Shown here piece by piece: positions 12,426-24,602 of a DNA stretch of 64,000 nt. Position numbers and translations under genes: made by a program. A model generated the notes under the pieces. That model worked only from the letters and a program-made list of their open reading frames with translations, ran no database searches and was not told the DNA's origin. This stretch comes from Ricinus communis (lineage: Eukaryota; Streptophyta; Magnoliopsida; Malpighiales; Euphorbiaceae). Location: the NCBI RefSeq assembly GCF_019578655.1, contig NC_063261.1:15428216-15492215 (forward strand). The letters are read 5' to 3'. Position 1 is the stretch's first letter; every line of letters starts with the position of its first letter.

Positions 12426-14400
12426 GAACATATAAATTAATTGCTTGTGGACTATTGCCTCAAATAATTTGCAAAAAGTGTCTGGCCTATGAATTGAATT
12501 CCAAGTAATTATAAAATCAACACAAAGAATTCAGTGCACTTATATTTTACAGCACCAGGATGGTTATCCTATAAAAACCCTAATTGAACTTTCTAAGCAC
12601 TTCTTACAAATTTGTGGTGAAAGAGAAGGCAAAGAAGTGAGGCTACCTGAATCATTTAAATTATTTGGGAGATTTAGAATTGTGAAGGGTTCTGTACAGC
12701 CAAGAAAAGAGAACATTATTATTCTGTAGTGAGGCTAGCAGCACTGCACCTAATACATTAATACACCATAGCCATATCCATCCATTATCAAAGAAACAAG
12801 AAAAAACAAGAAGGAGAAGCAGAGATGGGTCAAAGGAAAGAAAAAAAAAAAACATAGTACCTCACATCAATCATCTTCAAACTCTAATCTGCACAAAGTC
12901 AATGTCTGAATATTGAAGTGGGAAGAGTTGAGTGGCATACACATGATGTAATGGCTTTCCTCATTAATTTGAAAATAAAAAAAATATATATATTTATACG
13001 TTTATCCCTTTAAATTATTAAATTATGTATTTTAATTTAACTTAATTTGGATAAAATAAAATATGCATAATTAGTTTTCTAGGTTATCGCTTGTAGTACA
13101 GTGGCTAATTGCTAGTACATTGGCTAAACAAGCACCAGTACACATATTTTTGTGGAGACGCATGCACATGGCCACACATTAGCAGCACGATTGTGCATTA
13201 AATAAAATATTTTTCAACTATTAAAATGCAAATGTCGATAGTAATAAAAATAATTTATGTGTTATGAATTTCAGTGGAATGTAAATTTGGAATATATTAA
13301 ATAATTGTTTTAAAATTTAATATGTATAAATGAAAATTAAGGAGAGGGGCAAAATTGTAAAAAAAAGAAATCATTTGTATTCAAATTAGCTTTTTTCTCA
13401 GAGAATTAAAGAAAATCTGGAAGGAGAAAGCTGAAGGTATAGTTAGGTTTATATCCATTTCCTTGGCCTAGCTAAGGTTGGTGGTGCCCAACTTTTTTGG
13501 AAAAGAAAAACAAACAAATTATCACTAAATTAAGGTGTGAATGGTTTCTGGAAGACTATAGACTTTTACCCTTGAAAATGAATTAATCCCAATTGATAAA
13601 ATAGTAAAACAATAATTCCCAGTCTAAAACAAAAAACCAAGATCTATTTTTACTGAAAGAAGAAAGAAAGCCATGAAATTGCATACAAAATAAAGCCCAG
13701 GCCAATAATTCCAAGTACTTGACAAACAAAAATATTGCCAAGTACTTATGTAGGCCAACCAAGTTTTAGAAATTGAGAAATTAATTGATATAAATTCATA
13801 CACAGAGAAAAAACCAAAAAGAAAAAGAGGAAAAGAAAGCTTTAGCCATGCCCTAAGGCAAGAAGTTCCAAAGAAGATTCAGATGTATCTTACTTTGAGA
13901 TGGAGATTTAAAAATAGATCATAAAGATGCAAGTGATGTAAAGGTTATTTTCTTTCTTTTTCTTTTTTTCTCCATCAAATAGGAGCAAATGGAGGAGACT
14001 AAAAAGACCTTGAAACTTACAGTGGTAAGAGTAAATAAAGAGAGGCAAGAAGACAGAAGAAAGCATCACATATAAATATTGGCCAAGACAAAAACAAGAA
14101 ACATTCTTACTAGGACTGCAACTTCAAACACAATATGCACTTTGTTCATTGAGAGAGTGAGAGGAGGAGGAAGAAGAAGAAGAAGAGAAAAAAAAAAAGA
14201 ATTTGCTTCAATAAGCTCTCTCCAAGTCTCCATGGCATGAATAATAAAGAATGTAAAAAGGCTTGAAAAATTGTTTGAATTAGGTATTTATAGTCATATT
14301 AAACAATACATACACATAATGAATTCAGTAAGAGCTAGCCAGTACTATTGTTAGTACATTTTCACTCAGATGCTAATGATGTAGTACAATGTTATTTCCT
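12426..14400 (-). promoter_or_regulatory. Leader and promoter block of bHLH copy 2
   Basis: This is the homologue of 309-2260. It has a CT-rich minus-strand leader (14160-14200), a candidate leader-intron donor (CTA|GTAAGA near 14108-14115), and short upstream ATGs. One of these, at about 14234, begins MPWRLGESLLKQI and is matched in copy 1 (near 2075) by MTWRFGESLFKQI before the frames part. The middle of the block (12960-13080 and 13230-13400) is less conserved between the copies and is read as intron. Confidence 0.5.
14286..14293 (-). promoter_or_regulatory. TATA box of bHLH copy 2
   Basis: The minus strand reads GACTATAAATACC, conserved with copy 1, and a CT-rich leader starts shortly downstream. 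Confidence 0.5.
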
Positions 14401-16690
14401 CTATACATATTCATATATACACACATAAACATATACCCAATGTTTATATATTTAAAATTCTTCTGGGCTCAATATTAAATTTAGTATATTCTTAATAATA
14501 ATTTAGTTATAAGCTTAAATATAGATAAGAATAAATTCATTTTTTTGTAATAATTATTCTTATAAGTAATTAATATAAAACTATTTATGCTTTATTTAAA
14601 CAAACTACAAAGGACATGAGAAAATAACTACAATGCAGAAAGTCCTCTAGAGTTTAGATGCATTTTACCAAAAGGCTCCTCCATAATTTCTGAAAATCTC
14701 CAAAAAGGTCCTTTTATTATTTCAGAAATCAGTAAAATAAATTTATTTCTCTTTTGGTTATACATTTCTGAAGAGGAAGCAGAAAAGGCTGTAGGAAAAA
14801 CAAAACTACTTTTAAGAACTTTAGAATAAAAATATAATTTCTACATTAAAAATTTGTTCTTTTATAATTCTAATTGTTACTATCTCTATGAATTATTTAA
14901 ATTTAATCTAATAATATATTTGTATACATCAAAGTCTTTCTAAAACTCTATGTAAGTAGTAATATTGTTTTAAAACAATGATTTTATATCTATTTAGTAT
15001 GTGAAATATTATTATTATCTAATAATTGTAAGAGCATCTATATATATATATATATTACCCTCAAAAGAAAAATGTTGATTTAACTATTTAATTTTTGCTT
15101 TTATTACTTATTCCTTTCTTTGCTAATGTTTTTTTTTTTCCTAGGTTTTTGTTTTATAGTTGTTCAATTTTATTTCAATCATAGATTCAATTAGATTAGT
15201 TTCATGGCAATCAAGGTAAATTTTGTTATGGCTACTAAAATAAATTCAAAATTTTTGAATTTGTGTTTATCTTAGGATTTTAATATTTATAAAGTAAGTT
15301 TTATGTTTATGTTTATGTATTATTCTTTTAATTTTAATTTATAATTTGATGTTCATTTTATTCACTATTACATTAAACGATGTTAAAGTATTATGAGAAA
15401 AATCAAAAGCTAAAATTATTTTAAAAAACAAATATAATTTTTATATTACAAAGGGTCTCCTTTTAAAATTTAAGTTACTCTATTGTCTCTAAGTAATATA
15501 TAATTTAATTTAAAAGTTTATATGTTTAAACAATAATATTTTAGTAATGAGATTGTTACTTTTATAATCTTAATATATTTAAAAAAAATCATATTTTTAA
15601 TTATTTTAGATAGACATGCCAATATTTTATTTATCTAATTAAATATTTAATTAAAGTAATATATTTGATATTAATACTTACCAAATTTACTCATTTCGAG
15701 TTCTATGATTTTACTTATTTTTTACTATAATACCGTTTCAACTAACATTAATATTTTCTATGTTATGATATTAATTAGTAAATATTAACTTTCGATAATA
15801 GAGTTATTTCCTAAGTAATTTATTATCAAATAGATAGATAAAGTATTTCTAAATATAAATTTATCTTAACAATTTTTTTTGTCTTGTTTCTCATATAATT
15901 ATAAATATATATTAATTTTATTAATCACGTGATCACTATAATTAGTCCCAAAATGAATTACTTAATAAATAATTTTATATTAATTTTTGTATATTAATAT
16001 AAATTTTATGGATATTTATTGAGAGATACTAAAATAAGAAGAAATTTTTTATATAAATTTAATTACTAAAAAATTATAGCATATAATTTTTTAATTTTAA
16101 AAAATAATAATATTAAATTTAAAAACAAATAAAAAATATAAAATTATAGTCAGATTACCAATTAAGCAAATTTAAAATGATAAAACAAATTATGACCTAC
16201 CTTTAATTGAAAAAATGGATAACTATAAGTCACTTTCTTTTATATTTTATCTATTCAGAAATATCATACTATTATTGTATCTCACCTAATCCCTTGGTTT
16301 TACGTCAAACCAAATTTATTTGGTTTACTTTTGATATTCATAAAAGTAGTTTCTTATATTTGACTCACATTGAACCAAGGATATGAGCATAGATTGATAT
16401 ATTGAAAACAATTAATATTTTAATATTTATTAATCTTTTTAGCCTAATATGAGTTTAGTATATTTTAAAAATAATAAAAAAGTTTCTATTTTAATGTTAA
16501 ATGTGAAAAGAGCTCAAATATAATATATTATAATTTTTATAAAATTTTTTACATAAAAATATATCTCAAAAAATTAAAAATAAAAATATTTTATTCTAAA
16601 AATAAAATTCTATCCAAAATTTAATTTTTTTTTCTTTTAGTATTTTTGAAAAGAAAAAGAAAAAGAAAGGAAGAAGAGAAGGTCAAAGTT
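14401..16690. other. AT-rich intergenic DNA
   Basis: No gene or clear element is supported. There is a short AT microsatellite near 15041-15054. From about 16690 to 17011 the sequence becomes richer in A/C and is probably the promoter and 5' UTR of the membralin gene; its TATA is uncertain. Confidence 0.5.
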
Positions 16691-17011
16691 GTTAATCGAG
16701 AATACGATTAATCATATCTGCACCTCGGATAAAACATCACGAATCTTGTACCCAAACACGACCCAACAGCAAACACTTTCCTCTTCAACAACAAGAACAA
16801 GAACAACAACAGCAACGACAGCGTCTTCTCTTCCATTGAGAAAATAACAAAAGATGAAACTAAAAGAAAATGCTCAAACTTTTGTATCTTCAAATGCACC
16901 TTTTCTTTTAAATAATTACAATTCCTGTAGCTATTTTAACAAACAAACCTAATATTTAATAGAACATCATATATATAAATATATATATAGAAATAGAATT
17001 ACTGAAAGAGA

Positions 17012-20000
17012 ATGGATCCGGAGCAGACGTTTATAAGGGTACAAGAAAGATTTTCTCAGATGTTAACTCCTAAAGTGAGAGCTGCTTTGGAGTATGTTTA
17101 TTTGTTTATAGCAATCACTCTTTTTTGCATTCTTGTTGTTATGCACGCCAATTATGTTCAACAGGTGATTCTTCAATCTCAAGTCTTTTATCTTTCAAAT
17201 GGGTTTTCGTGGATTTTTTTTTTATTGCAGTTCTTACTGTTTTCTTTTTTTAGTGATTCAATATAGTTTCTATTGAATTTAGTTTCAAACGAATAATTGC
17301 AAGATTGTTTGGAGTTAAAGGTGATGGGTTTTGTTTGTTGAAGTAAATTCTGTTCAGTTCTTTACATCTTCTAGCTTGAAATTTGTTTTCTTTTAGCTGG
17401 AAAAATGAAGTGAGAAGTGAGATGGAGAAAAATTATTAGATTGTTTGCAGTTGTAGAATTTGCAGATTTTTAAGGATGCCCAGTTTAAAATTTATCTAAT
17501 TTAAATGTTAATTGGGCCATTTTTTGAGGGAATAAAACGTTGATATGTTTCTGATTCTGGGATTTCTTTTCTTTCTTCTTCTTGTTTGCTGATCTTGGAA
17601 TTTATGACCCTTTAACTGAGAGACTGATTTATTTGCAACTGAAGCCTGGATGTTCAAGTGAGCTCTCTGGTGTTGAAACAAAGGAAGCTCAGCTTATTCA
17701 AATCAAGGTACATGGTCTTCAAGCTGCTGCATAATTTTAGTTGGTTAGAATATCTTATACTGTGAATGATTTTGTCAGCTTGTTTCTAGTTAATCAATTC
17801 AGAATTGGAGTAATTTCTTTTTGCTTAATCTATGGTATCATTCACATAATATTTCAGTTCACCTGCTTATTATTAACTTTAGACATTAATAATTTGTTAC
17901 ATAAAAAATTTACTTTACTCATTGGATAGTCTCCCCTGATTTAGTCTTGAAATTTTATTCTGCTTTTTATGTAGATAACTAGTGCTGGCTTGTGGTCAAA
18001 CAGTGAAGTGGAATCTAGTGTAGCATATGTTCCTAGTGTGGAGACAGTATCAAATAATTTAGAATTGGAAAATGTGGATGGAGACTTATTGGAGATTTTG
18101 GCTCCAAAGTTTTGGTGGAATTGGATTGGATCAAGTGCTAGGAAAGGGAAACTTGCATTGAAATTCTGGAAGACTGATTCTGAATACATTGAACATCAGC
18201 CTGAAAGCTCTGCCAACAGCGAAAGCTCTAAGCCAATAGCTGATGATGTTGTTAAAACTGATAAAGTGGAGACGCGCAGTAGTTTCCCTGCATCAGCCAA
18301 GGAAACCTTTAAAGCAGCCATTATTCATTTTGGCAAAAAGTGGCACAGGCGTCTTTCCTTCATTTGGAGACATTTAATGCAAATAATTCGAAGTTTCCAG
18401 AAGTTATGGGTGAGTAAATGAAAAAAAAGAAAACTATTTTAATAAACAATATGTTTATAATTTACTACTAATGGAACACTATTGTAAAATCTTTTTCCTC
18501 CCGTTTCCGTCCTCCAATCAGAATAGTAGGGAATAAAGGATTACACCTCCATTATTTTTTTCCTCATTTTCCTTCTGTCGCTTTGGGAGAATTTAGCAAA
18601 TTTAAGTTTAAAATTTTATAATCGGTCATGACGCATGCACATTAATTCTGTTCCTCCAACTTGCTACACTCTTCTTTACACTTCTCTAGCTTTGCACTTA
18701 GAAAAATTTCTAAGCTATTTGATATATTATTAGAAATATGCATAATGCTTACATTACCGATCTTAACTTGATCGTCATGGAGCAAAGGTATATTTGCTAA
18801 ATTGGATGCTTTAAGTGCAGAATATCACAGGTTTACATTTAAATCTCGATGTTCCCAAGTGGATGAGAATACTTTACTTGGACAGCCTTAGTTCATACGC
18901 AGGTAAACTAGCTCCTTGTTTATTTTCTACCCATTAACATAATTTGACATGGAATAAGTATTTTGAGTTTATCTAAGACTGTAGCACAACTTGCAAATGA
19001 ATTATGTTAGGTGTTTAGTGCTTTGAGGGAGTAATCCAAAAGTGCATCATTTTCAATTTTGTTTTTCATCAGGTTGGATATGGTGATTACATTTATTTAT
19101 ACATACAGGCTTATTAACATGGAGTAAAATTCTTCAAGAGACTGTCTTAGTTTCTTCAGGGATATTGATCCTATTTTATATATGGTGGTAAATTTATCAA
19201 TGCTTCCATGTTTAGAAAGGCTCTGATAAAGTCGTTTGCATACAAAAATGCATGAGACTGGAGAGAATTTCTTTAAATTATTTTTCTTGCAATTGTTGTT
19301 CTGTCTGGAGAAAGAGGAAGAGTAGAACCTTTGAGCCAGAGGCGTTGCCTCTTTTCATGCTTGGAGATGAATGGCTATTGTAAGTCTTGCACTTCAGCAT
19401 GGGTCATTACGCCATAACACCATAGAGAGACAGACTTTAAGATTTCTTTAGACTGTTTTATCCTGCATATTGTCAATCTTGGTTTATCTGCTTTTCCTGA
19501 TAATTCTGTCAAATATGGATTGGTGCCTCCTTGTTCCCTCCCTTTTTCCTTTTGTTGTTTCTGTCTTGCTTTATAAATTACACAAATGCAAGTATTTGTA
19601 AAGTTTTTATTGGTTTTCTCTATTTAGTTTCCTTTTGTAATATGCTTGATACAATCAGTAAGGAGTTATTCTGTCTATTTCAGTCCAGTGGCTAGAGAAC
19701 AAGAGTAAGGCATTTGAACCAACTTATCTATACACTATGGAAAAGGTACATTTTCATATTTTGTTATTTAATTTTTTATTTTGCAACTTCCATTATATCA
19801 GTTTTGTTGCGTTAAATGCACCATGTTTGATTTTGGACAGCTTTTATCCATAGATACTAGTTTTGAAGCTTATTTAGTTTTTGTGTATATAACAAATATT
19901 CTTTTTTCGTCACAGGGTTTTTTCTTGCTTCCCGAAGAAGCTAAGTCTCGGCATAATATAATTACTGTTAACATTAGCATATCAGCTCGGCATCCTTGCT

Positions 20001-23000
20001 TTGGAAACAGGTCAGATCTTGTGATGATTCTATATCATCTCACAGCACAGGCATGTATAAGATTGATAAAAATCTTGCTTAGGACTAATGTAATCTTCTT
20101 CATTAAATCTAGGTTATTGAACATTTGAGTCAGATGGAATTAGTAGTTGGCCAGCTATTCCAGGATTTGATAAATATTCGGGATTTTGTATTTGAAATCA
20201 TAGAATCCTTTGAGGGTTTACAGTTGGTTAAAAATATTAAATGTGAAGCGACAAAGTTCAGATGCTTTTGTTTTTTTTTTTTTTTTTTTAATAAAACAAA
20301 GCAGATACTTAATTAGATAAAGTTGCTGGATTTTCGAGAGACGAACAAGAACCTGTAGGGGCAAATCCACCATGTATCAGCATTAATCAGCATAATAGAT
20401 ATAACTAATACTTTCTAAGCATCTAACAATCTGTCATCAAAACATTGTTTGTTTCATTTTGTTCCAGTTAATGCATAAAATAAAGTTAAGAGCTTCTTGC
20501 AAGTTGGGCATGAGACACTACTTAGTGAATACTTTCTTATTTCCAGGTGGCAGCAGCTTCTCATTAATAGAATTGTTGGATATGATACCATACTGATGAA
20601 CAGTTTATTGAGTGCTCCTGGACAGGGTAATATGCTTTGTATGTAATTGTAGTTAATTTATGTTCCATTGCTTATAAATATGCTTTTTGGACTTTTTGCA
20701 GGCTATTTGTATAATTTTCAAACAAAGGAGTTCTACAATCTTAGCTATCCACAAGAACCACCTGAAGGTCCTGCAAAATTTGGAGGTCTGTCAATTTATC
20801 TTCCATCTACATTTATTTGGTACACTACATATGTAGGGGTTGCCGTAGCTTGCAGCTATGGATGGCTTCTATATTACTTCTATATAATCACAGATATCCT
20901 TGTGCTGATATTGCTACTTTTCTAATTTATCTGGATAACATTTTTTACTTCAATTGATGGATACAGTCAGTGCTATTATGAGTTATGTTTTTTGTTGCTT
21001 CCATGTAGACTATCTTGTGACCAAGTGTGGCGTTCTTATGATGTCACTGTTTGTTTTCTTCACTACCACAATGTCAGTGTCCTTCACATTGAGAGAGACG
21101 CAGACTCGGATGCTGAAATTCACAGGTGTGTTTTATTTCAGTTAGCTGTTAAAGGATGTTTAGAACTATTATCACAATTCAGTAAATGCTTCCTTGTAAA
21201 GTTGTAATCTTCCTAATTGATTAGTTTGGTTTTCTAGGAATTACGGCCTTTTTATTGATGTTTAACGCCAAGAGATCTCTATCCCTTGAATTGTCTCATT
21301 TAATGTACTAGTTGCTGCCATAGAGACCTGGTTTTGGATACCATGAGGTGTCATGCTTCTGTCTCCTTTCTTTAATTGGATATGATCTGCATCTTTACTC
21401 TTCTGAATTTTGCAGTGCAGCTTCAACACCATGCTCGACATCGATTGCCAACGTTTCAGTTGATCTTCGTGCATGTGATTGAGTCACTGGTCTTTGTTCC
21501 TGTAAGAGCAAATCTTTGAGTTACTATTACTGAGATATTTTTTTTTCAAATCAATTTTCCTTCTTATTTTTTGTAGTTTTGGTGCCACTAGTCCTCCGGG
21601 CTGGCGACTGATGAAGTTCTACATTGGCTTTGCAGATAATGATTGGAATCTTATTTTTTCTATTTGAGTTCTATGATGATCAGCTTTTGGCGTTCATGGT
21701 CTTAATTCTTGTTTGGTTGTGTGAACTATTCACACTGATCAGGTCTCTTTCTCTTTCAAATATTTTATGCATGAATAGCAATAATGTTGGGTCTGCTTAT
21801 GTGTGTTGTCTTCGGTGTGTTTAGGTGGCCATCATTTGGGTTAAGCTAGCCTATGCAATTACTGTGGTTACAGCTAAATTCATTTCGCCCTGTTGTCATT
21901 TGGGCTCTTGGATTTAATTTGTATCCTCACATAATAGTGTTCATCAGGCTATAGCTAGTGTACTTGCAGGCATGCAAAGTACATGTGGGGTTTGTGTTAT
22001 TGATTTCCATTCCTAACAGTGATATCGTGCTTACCATTGATTTGCAGTGTGCGCACGCCAATATCAATGAAGTTCTTTCCACGCTTCTTTTTGCTGTATT
22101 TTCTGGTTTTCCACATCTACTTCTTTTCCTATGCATATGGTACGAACCTACTCTTCTTTTTAAGTTATTTTTCTTATAGCTTGAGAATCAATTTTTATCT
22201 TGAGAATATTGCTCAAATTATTTTCCAGGTTTTTCATATTTGGCGCTTTCCACAACTGCAGCATTTATGCAGCACCTCATTTTGTACTTCTGGAACCGAT
22301 TTGAGGTAAAAATTATAATCTTCTTTCTCATTATTGGAATTGTATAGTGAGTGGTTCATCAGTTTGTGCATACACCAGCCATATCTTAAGCTCGAAATTC
22401 CACATTGATGAATGTTGAGCATTCGTCCTTTATTGATTGTGCAAATTTGATTATGGGTCACAGTTTCACCTCCATTTAAGATTTCCATATCTTTTCCTGT
22501 GTTACATGGGTCTCAGGTACCAGCTCTACAGAGGTTTATGCAAAACCGACGGTCACAGCTTCAGCAACACCCTGACTTCCATATCACATCCTCTACGATC
22601 CTTGCTTCCACTGTACACATCACAAGATTGAACACTAGGAATGAGGGTCCAGTTAATACAGATGCAGCCTCTGGACTTGCATTTAGACCAGGATCTGACC
22701 AAGCAATGCCTGCAAATGGAATTGAACCTCCCGGTCCTCAACAACAACTGGGAAATGACAATCTGGGAAGAGTAAGCAACCCTATGCAGATTCCGGGTGA
22801 AGCTGATCTTCGGCAAACAGAAACTGGCCCCAGCCCTGGGTCGATGAACTCATTCAGTTCGCTGTTGTTATGGATCTTGGGAGGGGCATCTTCTGAAGGC
22901 CTCAACTCATTTTTTTCAATGTTTAGAGATGTGAGAGACCAAGGACAAGGTTTCGATGAATCCCCTAGACCTGAAAACGCCGCGGATCAGGATATGCAAT

Positions 23001-23002
23001 GA
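17012..23002 (+). CDS. Membralin-like multi-pass membrane protein (At1g60995 type)
   Basis: Fourteen exons: 17012-17164, 17645-17707, 17975-18409, 18821-18902, 19684-19745, 19916-20010, 20547-20626, 20702-20785, 21009-21125, 21416-21501, 21636-21742, 22048-22139, 22229-22305 and 22517-23002. All have GT/AG borders and compatible phases, giving 672 residues. Family signs: one N-terminal membrane helix (about 27-46), a long luminal part with KAFEPTYLYTMEKGFFLL and the NIITVNISISARHPCF stretch, then about five hydrophobic helices between 355 and 505, and a polar Gln/Pro-rich tail ending with SSLLLWILGGASSEGLN. Animal membralin (TMEM259) is an ER protein reported in ER-associated degradation; the plant role is not established. 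The gene lies 1.6 kb upstream of the IBA57-type gene on the same strand. The start is the first ATG, directly followed by MDPEQTFIRVQERF, and suits the family. The ends of exons 7 and 8 are the least certain junctions. Confidence 0.9.
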
Positions 23003-23090
23003 CAATGAGCATCAAGTCTAAATGGCATCCAGCGCGGTATCCATTACTTTAAGCTGAATCATCATGTATATAGCACAGTTTACACTCGGA

Positions 23091-23293
23091 TGTATAGAAA
23101 ATGCATGATGTATCATATATTAAAAGATTAACCCACTTTCATTCACCTGGAGAACTCCAAAGGGCTATTGAGTTGTGGAAAACTTGTAATTGTACAGAAA
23201 ATGCACCATGTATCACATATTAAAGGCTAACACACTTTCATCCGCCCGGAGTCGGAGGAACTCTGTAAGGGGCTGTTCAGTTGTGGAGAACTT
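23091..23293 (+). repeat. 100-bp tandem duplication in the membralin 3' UTR region
   Basis: Unit 1 is 23091-23190 and starts tgtatagaaaatgca. Unit 2 is 23191-23293 and starts tgtacagaaaatgca. They share tatcatatattaaa/tatcacatattaaa and gttgtgga.aactt, with several substitutions and small indels, so the duplication is not recent. It lies just after the stop codon, so the transcript end probably contains one or both units. Confidence 0.75.
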
Positions 23294-24602
23294 ATCGTTG
23301 TCGATGTTTAATCTTAACAGGGGCAATTGGGAGTTGTCATTTTACTATTTTTGTTGAGCATGATCATAATCCTCTCCATTGGAGGTTAATTAAGAGGGAC
23401 TTGGATGAACATGGAAGCTAACTGTTAGTCTCTTTGGTTGAATTGAGCACCTACCTTACACTCTGAAGATATAATATATCAATGGAAGTGTGCATTTCCC
23501 CAACATCTTGCAATCTGGGTCTCTTAAGAGTCATTTGCTGTCTGATTATGAATTATGGCAAGGGTTGCCTCAGGTTTAGTTTAAAACATTCTGTCCGTAG
23601 AGTTTAATTATTCTTGTTTTTAGAACACTCAATTTCTCTATATAATCATATAATGGGGTGTTCCATTTATCATTATATTCATTCAAGTTTAATGGACTGT
23701 ATGTTCAATTATATGGGGTACTCATCTTTTCAACTATTAGTCGTTCCAACCAAACTAACTGGTAAATCGATTTTTTCAGTTGGTTATAATTTTTCTTTCT
23801 AATTATAAAAACCTGTTGATTCGATTAATCGGTTGACATTATCATCTTTTAATTTTTCAATTATATGTGTTATAATTTTTAAGAGGCTAACTGGTTAACC
23901 TTTCACTAATTCTGAATTCTATACCTACTTAGCACTTAAACACTTTAAAGACCTTAACCATTAGGCTAACGGCTGCCATTGGTATTAACATAATTATTTT
24001 ATTCATATAATATTATTATTACTATTTTTTCTTTTGTTGATTTTCAGTTAAAATTACAATAAATTGATCAATTTTTTAATTGGCAAAATCAATAATTCCT
24101 TTATAACTAATTTAACTCTTAATTAAAATATCCGATTTTGATTAACAGAACCATTATTACAAGTTCCTGAGCTATGAAATCTTCCTCCTTTTCTTCCTGT
24201 TCTGGGAAAATAACAAAGTGAAAATCTAACGATTAAAACTTTGCTTTTCTGATATATATTTCAAATATGGATCAAAATGCGACACAGATTATTAATTCTG
24301 TTTTGGTTGGAATTGATAACCCAGTTCTCCTATTACATATACTATAAGAATTAATAATTATGTGAATCAACTTAGAATTATGACAACTTAAATTAAATTT
24401 CAGATTAGAGATTTTCTTTTTCTTAAAACAAACTCTTTTAAATTCAATAGAAATTAGACAATACAATTCCTTTAAATTGTAAAATTGTTAAAACTGTTTC
24501 ACTTTCACTAGTAGGAGCCACATGTGTGCGGATATAATTTCTCATTTCCTGGCCAAGTCCCTGCCCATACCCTTCTTGGCATCAAGGTTGCTGTCCAAAG
24601 AA
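23294..24602. other. Intergenic DNA between the membralin and IBA57-type genes
   Basis: No gene is seen. It must contain the polyadenylation region of the upstream gene and the promoter of the downstream gene; I could not assign a TATA box with confidence. Confidence 0.4.
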
